A model generated the notes under the pieces. That model was not told the DNA's origin and did no database searches. It saw only the letters and a list, made by a program, of their open reading frames with translations. This document shows, one piece after another, positions 1-5,705 of a DNA stretch of 7,763 bases. A program made the position numbers and the translations under genes. Positions within the stretch are counted from its first letter, which is position 1, and every line of letters starts with the position of its first letter. Origin of the DNA: Spirochaetaceae bacterium (GTDB lineage: Bacteria > Spirochaetota > Spirochaetia > Treponematales > Breznakiellaceae); the NCBI GenBank assembly GCA_031265635.1, contig JAISCK010000047.1, positions 1 through 7,763 on the forward strand. Direction: 5' to 3'.

Positions 1-300
1 GCCGAGGGTTTTGCGAAAACCGATGAGTACATGAATGAACATGGGAACCTGGGCAGCGACATTACCGTAACCGTTACCATGGTGGATGGATGGATCACCC
101 AGGTAATCATTAACGGGCCTGATGAGACTCCGAGCCTTGGCGCTATATTAATCACTATTATACAACCCAAAATTATAGAATATAACACCTTCGAGTTGGA
201 AAACTATGTAGACGCTATAGCGGGGGCCTCCGAAACCTTTGAGGGCATCAAAGAGGCCGGCCTGGCCGCGATCGATCAAATCATCGCGGCGTCGGAATAG
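1..300 (+). CDS. FMN-binding domain protein, C-terminal part (start lies outside window)
   Basis: The frame is open from base 1, so this is the last 99 residues of a longer protein ending in TAG at 298-300. The pattern fits an FMN_bind domain: a GEGF-like opening, a strand-rich ITVTVTMVDGWITQV segment, a DETPSLG turn that resembles the family's HETPGLG, and then DAIAGASETF (bases 211-240), the counterpart of the Dxx(S/T)GAT flavinylation motif. In characterised members (NqrC, RnfG and similar electron carriers) ApbE links FMN through a phosphoester bond to the Thr of that motif. Here the acceptor position is Ser (bases 229-231), so covalent FMN is plausible but not certain. The helical tail after the motif (EGIKEAGLAAIDQII) is also typical. 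Such proteins usually act outside the cytoplasmic membrane, but the N-terminus and any signal or repeat domains are not visible. A terminator follows directly, so the gene is not cotranscribed with what comes next. Confidence 0.8.
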   Translation, partial: AEGFAKTDEYMNEHGNLGSDITVTVTMVDGWITQVIINGPDETPSLGAILITIIQPKIIEYNTFELENYVDAIAGASETFEGIKEAGLAAIDQIIAASE

Positions 301-328
301 CCCTGCCGCTTATCGGCTTGGCTTTGGG

Positions 329-360
329 AAGCTCTAAAACTTCGGTTTTTAGAGCTTCTT
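329..360 (+). terminator. Intrinsic terminator with UUCG tetraloop
   Basis: The left arm AAGCTCTAAAAC (329-340) pairs with GTTTTTAGAGCTT (345-357), with one bulged T. The loop is TTCG closed by C-G, the exceptionally stable C(UUCG)G arrangement. A pyrimidine-rich, T-biased tract (CTTCTTTATTC) follows. It lies 29 bases after the stop of the FMN-binding gene and should end that transcript. Confidence 0.8.
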
Positions 361-368
361 TATTCTAT

Positions 369-395
369 AAATTACTGGTCCCGGGCCGGTAATTT
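369..395. repeat. 12-bp perfect dyad (hairpin or operator candidate)
   Basis: AAATTACTGGTC (369-380) faces GGCCGGTAATTT (384-395) across a 3-base centre. All twelve positions can pair as RNA if two G-U wobbles are allowed (376-388 and 379-385). No T-tract follows, so it is a poor terminator. It could be a protein-binding site upstream of the promoter at 518-546, a processing hairpin, or a remnant repeat. Function is unknown. Confidence 0.5.
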
Positions 396-517
396 CCCGG
401 TACAACAAATTTTCAGGCGTTTTGGGCTCATTTCCCCCGTAAACACGCGGAAATCTGAAAAAACTACCCTGTTTTGTAAAAAACACGGCGGAAAAACCCG
501 TTCTTTTCGGATTTGTA
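396..517. other. Gene-free A/T-tract region upstream of a promoter
   Basis: I see no credible coding frame here. The stretch has A-tracts and two similar motifs: GTAAACACGCGGAAA (439-453) and GTAAAAAACACGGCGGAAA (476-494). The second ends 23 bases before the -35 box at 518. The spacing would suit regulator or UP-element-like sites, but this is inferred from position only. Confidence 0.3.
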
Positions 518-546
518 TTGACTATTCTGACCGGAATAATTATGTT
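518..546 (+). promoter_or_regulatory. Sigma70-type promoter
   Basis: TTGACT (518-523) differs from the TTGACA consensus at one position. A 17-base spacer separates it from TATGTT (541-546), a 4/6 match to TATAAT. AT-rich sequence surrounds the -10 box. The expected start is near 553-556. It reads into the 656-700 terminator and, on read-through, into the DUF2314 lipoprotein gene. Confidence 0.55.
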
Positions 547-552
547 TAATTT

Positions 553-700
553 GTAATTTTAATAGTGCGGCGTGTTTTGTTCTTCGGTTGTCGCCTGCTG
601 CCTTCCGGCGGCAGGGTATACCCGGCCAGAGCCTTACATCTCCGCCTATACACTTGCCCCCCGGGTTTCTTCACCACCTTTTCCCGGGGGGCTTTTTTTT
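553..700 (+). ncRNA. Putative small RNA or attenuating 5' leader (about 148 nt)
   Basis: A good promoter lies just before this segment and a textbook terminator ends it, and the interval has no ATG. A GTG-initiated frame from 572 runs on into the downstream gene, but its product has no plausible N-terminus. Foldable parts include a 9-bp hairpin CCTGCTGCC (594-602) with GGCGGCAGG (607-615) and loop TTCC, the palindrome GGGTATACCC (614-623), and a possible closing helix GTG plus GGCG (565-572) with CGCC plus CAC (643-653). I do not recognise it as a 6S, SRP, tmRNA or known riboswitch. It could be a free-standing sRNA or a leader controlling the lipoprotein gene that starts 49 bases after the terminator. 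Boundaries are predicted. Confidence 0.45.
656..700 (+). terminator. Strong intrinsic terminator (10-bp GC stem, T8)
   Basis: GCCCCCCGGG (656-665) pairs perfectly with CCCGGGGGGC (683-692) across a 17-base loop, followed by eight T residues (693-700). It sits upstream of the lipoprotein gene and not downstream of any ORF, so it must end a short RNA or act as an attenuator. Confidence 0.85.
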
Positions 701-739
701 AGCGGCGGGGCTTACTGTCCCCAAAATGACGCCATGACC

Positions 740-744
740 GGAGG
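740..744 (+). promoter_or_regulatory. Ribosome binding site GGAGG for the DUF2314 gene
   Basis: GGAGG lies 4 bases before ATG 749 and 10 bases before the in-frame ATG 755. It falls downstream of the first in-frame ATG at 734, which argues against starting there. The true start is therefore 749 or 755. Confidence 0.55.
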
Positions 745-748
745 CGGT

Positions 749-1264
749 ATGCCGATGAGGACGGGAAGGCTCGCGGGCCTGGCGCTTATCGCGGCCTTTG
801 TATGGCTTTCCTGCGGACCGGGGGAGCGCGACGAGGGCCTCAATCCCATAATCCAGACGGAAGAAAACGATCCCGTACTCAGGGCCATAGCGTTAAGCGC
901 GCGGGAGAGCCTTTCCGAATTTACCCGGAAACTCCAGAACCCCTCTGACGGCGAATACAATTTTCAGGTTAAATATCCCTTTGCCTGCGACCCTGATTCG
1001 GGCTATGCCTATGAACACCTCTGGCTCAGGGATATTGAATTCAGGGACGGAAAATTCCTGGGGACCCTGGCCAACAGCCCCTTTTATGTACAAAACCTTT
1101 CTCTGGGCGGCAGGGTTGAATTCTTCCTTGATGATATTTCCGACTGGATGTACATGAAGCAGGACCGCATACAGGGCGGAAAGTCAATCAAATACCTCAT
1201 AGAAAAAATTCCCCCTGCCGAGCGGGATGAAAGGATGCGCCAGTATCTGGAATTTTTTGAATAG
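749..1264 (+). CDS. DUF2314 (YegJ-like) putative lipoprotein
   Basis: This encodes 171 residues from ATG 749 (169 from 755). Residues 1-22 form a signal peptide: basic MPMRTGR, a hydrophobic stretch, then WLSC with Cys22. That is a relaxed lipobox (Trp at -3), as tolerated in spirochaetes, so I infer a lipid-anchored envelope protein. The body matches DUF2314: an N-terminal AIALSARESLSEF helix, FQVKYPF (about 72-78), EHLWLRDIEF (89-98), DGKFLGTLANSPFYVQNL (100-117) and the strongly conserved DDISDWMY (128-135). The family's biochemical role is unknown. The polar tail (about 155-171) lacks recognised motifs. The gene follows the leader terminator by 48 bases and precedes the quinone operon by 54. 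It may depend on read-through from the 518 promoter, since I see no other good promoter directly before it. Confidence 0.8.
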   Translation: MPMRTGRLAGLALIAAFVWLSCGPGERDEGLNPIIQTEENDPVLRAIALSARESLSEFTRKLQNPSDGEYNFQVKYPFACDPDSGYAYEHLWLRDIEFRDGKFLGTLANSPFYVQNLSLGGRVEFFLDDISDWMYMKQDRIQGGKSIKYLIEKIPPAERDERMRQYLEFFE

Positions 1265-1276
1265 CTGCGGTATAAT
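1247..1276 (+). promoter_or_regulatory. Candidate promoter for the PNPOx-ubi-ABC operon
   Basis: A perfect -10 hexamer TATAAT lies at 1271-1276, just after the lipoprotein stop codon. The -35 region is weak: CTGGAA at 1247-1252 with an 18-base spacer is the best fit. A start near 1283 would give a leader of about 35 bases. The -10 match is seen; promoter activity is inferred. Confidence 0.4.
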
Positions 1277-1318
1277 AGGCATGCAGACCCAAACGAACCT
1301 CTACGGCAAGGAGCGGCT

Positions 1319-1798
1319 ATGCGCAGAAAGGAAAGGGAAGTTACCGAACCGGAAAAAAAAATCGCCATTATCGACAGTTGCAGGGTAATGCGCCTCGGAA
1401 TCTACGACGGTCAGGTTCCCTATGTGGTGCCGGTAAATTTCGGCTACAGCGTTAAGGACGAAGAGCTGACCCTGTACTTTCACGGCGCGAAAAGCGGCAG
1501 AAAGATAGACGCACTGGGCGCCTTTCCCCTGGTCTGTTTTGAGATGGACTGCGAACATGAGCTTGCCGAAGGCAAACTGGCCTGTAATTACAGCTGGGCC
1601 TTTGCCAGCGTCATAGGGACAGGTACGGTGTGGTTTCTGGAAAGCCCCGCCGAAAAGGTAGAGGCCCTCCAGCTCATCATGGAACACCAGACCGGAAAAA
1701 AAATGCCCTTCCATTTTGAAGAAACGATGCTCACGAGAACCACGGTGTGCCGCCTGGTGGTCAACGAATACTGCGCCAAACGGCACGAAGTTTCCTGA
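1319..1798 (+). CDS. Pyridoxamine 5'-phosphate oxidase-family (NimA-like) flavoprotein
   Basis: This is a 159-residue split-barrel flavoprotein. The ATG at 1319 has AAGGAG at 1308-1313 with 5-base spacing. Family hallmarks run in order: MRRKEREVT(E)P at the N-terminus, CRVMRLGIYDGQVPYVVPVNFGY (21-43), LYFHGAKSGRKID (52-64), VCFEMDCEHEL (72-82), and ASVIGTGTVWFLESPAEK (96-113) before a C-terminal dimer strand. This matches the NimA/5-nitroimidazole-resistance-like branch of the PNPOx clan, which binds FMN or a related cofactor (heme or F420 elsewhere in the clan). Physiological substrates are mostly unknown and true pyridoxamine oxidase activity is unlikely. It is the first gene of the operon, 3 bases before ubiD, so it may serve flavin or redox chemistry linked to the quinone genes. 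That link is inferred from position only. Confidence 0.85.
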   Translation: MRRKEREVTEPEKKIAIIDSCRVMRLGIYDGQVPYVVPVNFGYSVKDEELTLYFHGAKSGRKIDALGAFPLVCFEMDCEHELAEGKLACNYSWAFASVIGTGTVWFLESPAEKVEALQLIMEHQTGKKMPFHFEETMLTRTTVCRLVVNEYCAKRHEVS

Positions 1799-1801
1799 TC
1801 C

Positions 1802-3256
1802 ATGGCGTTTAACGGTCTCCAGGATTTTATCACCTGTCTCGAAAAATCAGGTTCTCTTAAACGTATCAGCGCCGAGGTTAATCCCGTTCTTGAAATCACC
1901 GAGATAGCTTCCAGGGTAATGAAGGAAGGCGGCCCGGCCCTGCTTTTTGAAAATGTGAAAGGTTCTGATTATCCTCTGGTCATCAATGCCCTGGGAAGCG
2001 AAGAGCGCATGGCTCTGGCCCTGAACGCCAAAAGCCTCGACGCCAAGGCAAAGGAAATCGAAGACCTCATGGACTGGCTTTTTTCCCAGGCCGGGGACGT
2101 GAGGCTCCTCAAGGCCCTGCCCGGCGCCCTGTCCAGGCTGCCCCTCGCCATGAGCCTCATTCCAAAAAAAACAGGCCGCCCCGCCTGCCAGGAAGTCATT
2201 GATGACAACGCGGGCTTTGACAGCCTCCCGGCGCTCAAATGCTGGCCCCTTGACGGTGGCCGTTTCCTGACCCTGCCCCTGGTATGCACCGAGGACGCGG
2301 AAACAGGCGCGAAGAACATGGGCATGTACCGCATGCAGATTTACGACAACAGGACCGCCGGCATGCACTGGCATCTCCACAAGGACGGAGCGCGCTTCTT
2401 TGAAAAATACAGGGAAAAGGGAACAAGGATGCCCGTGGCCGTTGCCCTGGGCTGCGACCCGGCGGTAACGTACGCTTCCACCGCCCCCCTTCCGGAAGGA
2501 ATCTGGGAACTCATCTTCGCGGGCTTTCTCAGGGGAAAAAGCGCCGAAGTATGCGAAGCTACTTTAAGCGGCATTGCCGTTCCCGCCGACGCGGAATTCA
2601 TACTCGAAGGCTATGTTGATCCCGCCGAACTCCGCCGGGAAGGTCCCTTTGGCGACCACACGGGCTTTTATTCCCTTGAGGATGATTATCCGGTGTTTCA
2701 TCTCCAAAGAATCACCAGGCGCAAAAAGCCCGTATATCCCGCTACCATTGTGGGCATACCCCCCAAGGAAGACTGCTGGATGGCAAAGGCGACGGAGCGG
2801 CTTTTTCTTCCCCTGCTTAAAAAACTTTGCCCGGAAATCGTGGACCTCTCCATGCCCCTTGAAGGGGTCTTTCATAACTGCGTCATAGTTTCAATCAAAA
2901 AGCGCTATCCTGGCCAGGCCCGCAAGGTGATGCACTTTCTCTGGGGCATGGGACAAATGATGTACGTCAAGCTCATCATAGTCGTTGACGCCGAAGTTGA
3001 TCCGGGGAATACGGCGGAAGTCGCCTGGAGGGCCTTTAACAATGTAGACGGCAGGAGGGACCTTGTGCTTTCGGACGGCCCTCTGGACGCTCTGGACCAC
3101 TCCTCCCCCCTGCCCCGTTACGGAACCCGCATAGGTATTGACGCCACGGCCAAAGGGCCTGATGAGGGCCATACCCGGCCCTGGCCCGATCCCCTCAAAA
3201 TGGATACGGATATTATTGAACTTGTAAACCGCCGTTGGAAGGACTATGGCTTTTGA
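1802..3256 (+). CDS. ubiD: UbiD-family prenyl-FMN-dependent decarboxylase (menaquinone type)
   Basis: This 484-residue protein is full length for the family and probably catalyses decarboxylation of a prenylated aromatic acid using prenylated FMN. Visible motifs are NMGMYRMQIYD (172-182), with the metal-ligand Asn and the Arg matching the catalytic Arg of Fdc1/UbiD; MHWHLHKDGARFF (188-200); EFILEGYVDP (265-274); EGPFGDHTGFYS (280-291), with Glu280 and Asp285 at the catalytic acid positions; CPEIVDLSMPLEGVFHNCVI (343-362); and a C-terminal IDATAKG then RPWPDP (446-464). The LKCWP..DGGRF (145-154) and GMHW..HKDGA segments resemble the UbiD proteins linked to futalosine-pathway menaquinone synthesis in anaerobes such as Geobacter. 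Start ATG 1802 is 3 bases after the PNPOx stop, with only a weak Shine-Dalgarno, suggesting translational coupling. Exact substrate is inferred from neighbours. Confidence 0.9.
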   Translation: MAFNGLQDFITCLEKSGSLKRISAEVNPVLEITEIASRVMKEGGPALLFENVKGSDYPLVINALGSEERMALALNAKSLDAKAKEIEDLMDWLFSQAGDVRLLKALPGALSRLPLAMSLIPKKTGRPACQEVIDDNAGFDSLPALKCWPLDGGRFLTLPLVCTEDAETGAKNMGMYRMQIYDNRTAGMHWHLHKDGARFFEKYREKGTRMPVAVALGCDPAVTYASTAPLPEGIWELIFAGFLRGKSAEVCEATLSGIAVPADAEFILEGYVDPAELRREGPFGDHTGFYSLEDDYPVFHLQRITRRKKPVYPATIVGIPPKEDCWMAKATERLFLPLLKKLCPEIVDLSMPLEGVFHNCVIVSIKKRYPGQARKVMHFLWGMGQMMYVKLIIVVDAEVDPGNTAEVAWRAFNNVDGRRDLVLSDGPLDALDHSSPLPRYGTRIGIDATAKGPDEGHTRPWPDPLKMDTDIIELVNRRWKDYGF

Positions 3257-4157
3257 GAAGGCGCGGGGGACAGCGGAAACCGCCCCAGGCGGGCCCGCGC
3301 GCCGGAACACCGCTCTGGGCCTGATACTCGACGCGGTGATTTTCAGGCATACCCTTTTTTCCCTGCCCTTCGCGGTCATGGCCGTGCTGCTTGAGACAGG
3401 AGGCCGTCCGCCGCTTTTTAAGGCGGCGCTCATACTCATAGCCGCGGTCTCCGGAAGAAACGCGGCCAATGCCCTCAACAGGGTCATTGACGCCGGAATA
3501 GACGCGAGAAACCCCCGCACCAGGGACCGGCACATACCCCGGGGCCTGCTTTCAAAAAAAAGCCTGCTCCTTACTGCCCTCGGGTTCATCATTGTTCTTG
3601 TTGTTGCCGCCGCCCTCCTCAACCCCCTGTGCGTGCTGCTCCTCCCTCTGGCGGGCATCCTCATCGGCGGCTATTCCTACAGCAAGCGCTTTACCTGGCT
3701 CTGCCATTACTGGCTGGGGACAGCCTGCGCCTGTTCGGTGATGGGTTCTTTTATCGGCCTTTCGGGACATTTCGCCCTGCGTTACTTTGTGCTTTCCGGG
3801 ACCCATGCCCTGTGGGTCGCGGGTTTTGACATACTCTACGCCCTGCCCGATATTGAATTTGACAGGAAGGAAGGGCTTTATTCCATTCCCTGCTGTTTTG
3901 GCGCTCCCCTGGCCAGGGCCTTCGCCTTTGCCTCCCACCTGGGAACCATAGCCGGCCTCTTTCTCGTGCCCTTTTTCTGGAAGCTCAGTGTATATTACTG
4001 GCCGGCGGCAGTCTGCGCGGCCCTGCTCCTCGTTACCGAACATCTCATCGCCCTGGGAAAAACAGAGCGCCACATTCGCCTGGCAAGTTATTCAATAAAT
4101 GAAATACTCCCCCTCATCCTCCTTGCCGGAATCGCCGCCGGTATTTATATTGAATGA
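3246..4157 (+). CDS. ubiA: UbiA-family polyprenyltransferase, MqnP-like
   Basis: This is a 303-residue multi-pass membrane enzyme that attaches a polyprenyl chain to an aromatic ring. Both Asp-rich Mg-prenyl-diphosphate motifs are intact: NRVIDAGID (78-86, the NDxxD-type site, extended by ARNPRTRDR) and DIEFD (202-206). Between them lie GYSYSKRFTWLCHYWLG (142-158) and WVAGFDILYALPD (190-202). The RNAANALNRVID and GFDILYALPDIEFDR wording is typical of the MqnP/menaquinone-futalosine branch rather than of 4-hydroxybenzoate octaprenyltransferases from ubiquinone makers. About eight hydrophobic segments are apparent. The ATG at 3246 lies inside ubiD, an 11-base overlap, with AAGGA 2 bases upstream. 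That spacing is tight and suggests reinitiation after ubiD. The first 20 residues are polar and poorly conserved, so the functional start could be slightly later. Confidence 0.88.
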   Translation: MAFEKARGTAETAPGGPARRNTALGLILDAVIFRHTLFSLPFAVMAVLLETGGRPPLFKAALILIAAVSGRNAANALNRVIDAGIDARNPRTRDRHIPRGLLSKKSLLLTALGFIIVLVVAAALLNPLCVLLLPLAGILIGGYSYSKRFTWLCHYWLGTACACSVMGSFIGLSGHFALRYFVLSGTHALWVAGFDILYALPDIEFDRKEGLYSIPCCFGAPLARAFAFASHLGTIAGLFLVPFFWKLSVYYWPAAVCAALLLVTEHLIALGKTERHIRLASYSINEILPLILLAGIAAGIYIE

Positions 4158-4158
4158 C

Positions 4159-4761
4159 ATGGGAAAATACCTTATCGCCATTACCGGCGCGAGCGGATCA
4201 ATATATGGTTTAAGAACCATCAGCGCCCTTGTCTCGGGAGGGCATGAAGTCCATGCCATAGTATCTTCCTGGGGGGACAGAGTAATAAGCGGGGAAACAG
4301 GCCGGCCCTTTGCTTCCTGGATTGAAGAGCTGGGCCTTCCCCGGAACAGGGTATACGATCCCGCCGATATGGCCGCTCCCCCGGCAAGCGGCTCCTTTGC
4401 CCTTGACGGCATGGTGATAGTCCCCTGCTCCATGAGTTCCGCCGGAAGCATTGCCTCAGGCATAGCGGGCAGCCTCATACACCGTTCCGCGCTGGCATGC
4501 CTTAAAGAAGGCCGCCCCCTGATTCTGGTTCCCAGGGAAACGCCCCTTTCGCTTCCTGATCTCCGCAATCTCACCAGCCTTGCCGAGGCGGGCGCCGCCA
4601 TACTGCCCGCGTCTCCGGCCTTTTACCATAAACCCCGCAGCATCGGCGACCTGGTTGATTTTATCGCCGGTAAAATACTCAGCCGCCTCGGCCTGGAACA
4701 GCGGCTCTTTGACGCCTGGGGCTCTCAGGCGGAAGACGGCGTTTCAGGGAGGCAAACATGA
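4159..4761 (+). CDS. ubiX: UbiX flavin prenyltransferase
   Basis: This 200-residue enzyme joins a dimethylallyl group to FMN, making the prenylated-FMN cofactor used by UbiD. Motifs: ITGASGSIYGLR (8-19) for the flavin phosphate; VSSWGD..ISGE (35-46) with the conserved Glu; IVPCSMSSAGSIASGIAGSLIHR (87-109); LKEGRPLILVPRETPLS (115-131) with the Lys and Arg-Glu pair of the active site; and PAFYHKPRSIGDLVDF (153-168) with the conserved Tyr. The chosen ATG at 4159 is 1 base after the ubiA stop and gives the normal MGKYLIAITGASG start. An in-frame ATG at 4099 would add 20 unconserved residues inside ubiA. The stop overlaps the next start as ATGA (4758-4761). The last 20 residues are variable. Co-occurrence with ubiD is functionally expected. 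Confidence 0.92.
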   Translation: MGKYLIAITGASGSIYGLRTISALVSGGHEVHAIVSSWGDRVISGETGRPFASWIEELGLPRNRVYDPADMAAPPASGSFALDGMVIVPCSMSSAGSIASGIAGSLIHRSALACLKEGRPLILVPRETPLSLPDLRNLTSLAEAGAAILPASPAFYHKPRSIGDLVDFIAGKILSRLGLEQRLFDAWGSQAEDGVSGRQT

Positions 4762-5699
4762 AAGCGCGCGGTCTGGTCTTTTTCTTTTTTCTTGCCCTTT
4801 CGGCGCTCAAAGGCGGCCCTTTCCTTTTTGCCGATCTCAAGGTGGGCATCTTTCTTGACATCGACTCCATGCCCCTTCTCGCGGCAAGGGACGAGGGCTT
4901 CTTTGCCAGGGAAGGCGTAGCCGTGGAACTGGTTGTCTTTCAGAATCCCCAGGAAAGGGACGCGGCTCTCCAGGCGGGAAGGCTTGACGGCGCGGTGTCC
5001 GATCTCCTTGCCGCATCCTTTTTTGCCGCCGCCGGTTTTGATTATAAAATCACCAGCCTCACCGACGGGCGTTACGGCATAGTCGGTTCCCCCCATTCGG
5101 CAAACCGGAGCCTCGCCGGGCTCAGGGGAAAACGCCTGGCCCTTTCAACCAATACGATTATCCAGTACGCCGTTGACACCCTTTTTGAGGAAGCCGGCAT
5201 TCCCGGCGGCTCATACGAGGCTGTTCCCGCGCCCCGCATGCCCCTGCGCCTCGAAATGGTGCTTTCCGGTCAGGTTGAAGCCGCCGGGCTTCCCGACCCC
5301 CTGCTCAGCGCGGCGGTCTCACGGGGCGCCCCGCTCCTCGCCGTGATTGACACTTCAAACGGCGGCCCCATAGATCCGGGGGTCATTCTCTTTTCAAAAA
5401 GAACTCTTGATAATCGTCTTGAAGAAGTGCGCCGCTTTTACCGGGCCTTTTACCGGGCGGCTCTGAGGATAAACGCCAATCAGGAAGCCTACCGGGATTA
5501 TCTTGTTGAAAAAGTGCATGTCCCCGGCGAACTTAGGGAGACATACCGCTTTATACGCTACCGGCGGCCCGCCCTCCCTGAACTGTCCCAGCTTGAAAAA
5601 GTTTTTGCCTGGCTTAAAACGCGAAGACTCCTTGCCGTAGACCTCAGGCCGGAAGAACTCCTTGACAGCCGTCCTGTAGACGGCCTCGGCATTGAGTAG
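4758..5699 (+). CDS. ABC importer periplasmic binding protein, NMT1/THI5-like
   Basis: This 313-residue protein has an N-terminal signal sequence: hydrophobic VFFFFLALSAL (7-17) and a likely cleavage after Ala25 (LFA|DLKVG). There is no lipobox Cys, so it is probably a soluble periplasmic protein. The mature part is a type-2 periplasmic binding fold of the NMT1/SsuA/ThiY group: LKVGIFLDIDSMPLLAARDEGFFAREG (27-53), RDAALQAGRLDGAVSDLLAA (67-86), STNTIIQY (130-137) after GLRGKRLALS, and RLEMVLSGQVEAAGLPDPL in the second lobe. Relatives bind thiamine pyrimidines, sulfonates, nitrate or uncharacterised aromatics, and the MqnA/MqnD menaquinone enzymes share the fold. AGGGAGG at 4746-4752 lies 5 bases from the ATG, which overlaps the ubiX stop by 4 bases, tying transporter translation to the quinone genes. 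Ligand unknown; an aromatic quinone precursor is my inference. Confidence 0.85.
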   Translation: MKARGLVFFFFLALSALKGGPFLFADLKVGIFLDIDSMPLLAARDEGFFAREGVAVELVVFQNPQERDAALQAGRLDGAVSDLLAASFFAAAGFDYKITSLTDGRYGIVGSPHSANRSLAGLRGKRLALSTNTIIQYAVDTLFEEAGIPGGSYEAVPAPRMPLRLEMVLSGQVEAAGLPDPLLSAAVSRGAPLLAVIDTSNGGPIDPGVILFSKRTLDNRLEEVRRFYRAFYRAALRINANQEAYRDYLVEKVHVPGELRETYRFIRYRRPALPELSQLEKVFAWLKTRRLLAVDLRPEELLDSRPVDGLGIE

Positions 5700-5705
5700 C
5701 CTTCC

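Noticed and set aside
592..622. On the reverse strand, GCCGGAAGGCAGCAGG resembles the SRP RNA tip (GGAA loop followed by an AGCAG-like sequence).
   Set aside because: The 5' partner GGUCAGG is missing and the arms pair perfectly instead of forming the SRP internal loops. The flanking terminator T-tract also works on the forward strand, so the resemblance is a by-product of the forward hairpin.
572..748. Long upstream extension of the DUF2314 frame from a GTG at 572.
   Set aside because: It would translate through the leader hairpins and the terminator, and would bury the signal peptide internally. The GGAGG before ATG 749/755 supports the short form.
4099..4158. Earlier ATG for UbiX at 4099.
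   Set aside because: It adds 20 unconserved residues inside ubiA before MGKYLIAITGASG, whereas UbiX proteins begin right before this motif.
1802..4761. Ubiquinone biosynthesis as the role of the ubi genes.
   Set aside because: The UbiA and UbiD wording fits the menaquinone/futalosine branch, and there are no hydroxylase or methyltransferase genes of the ubiquinone route nearby.
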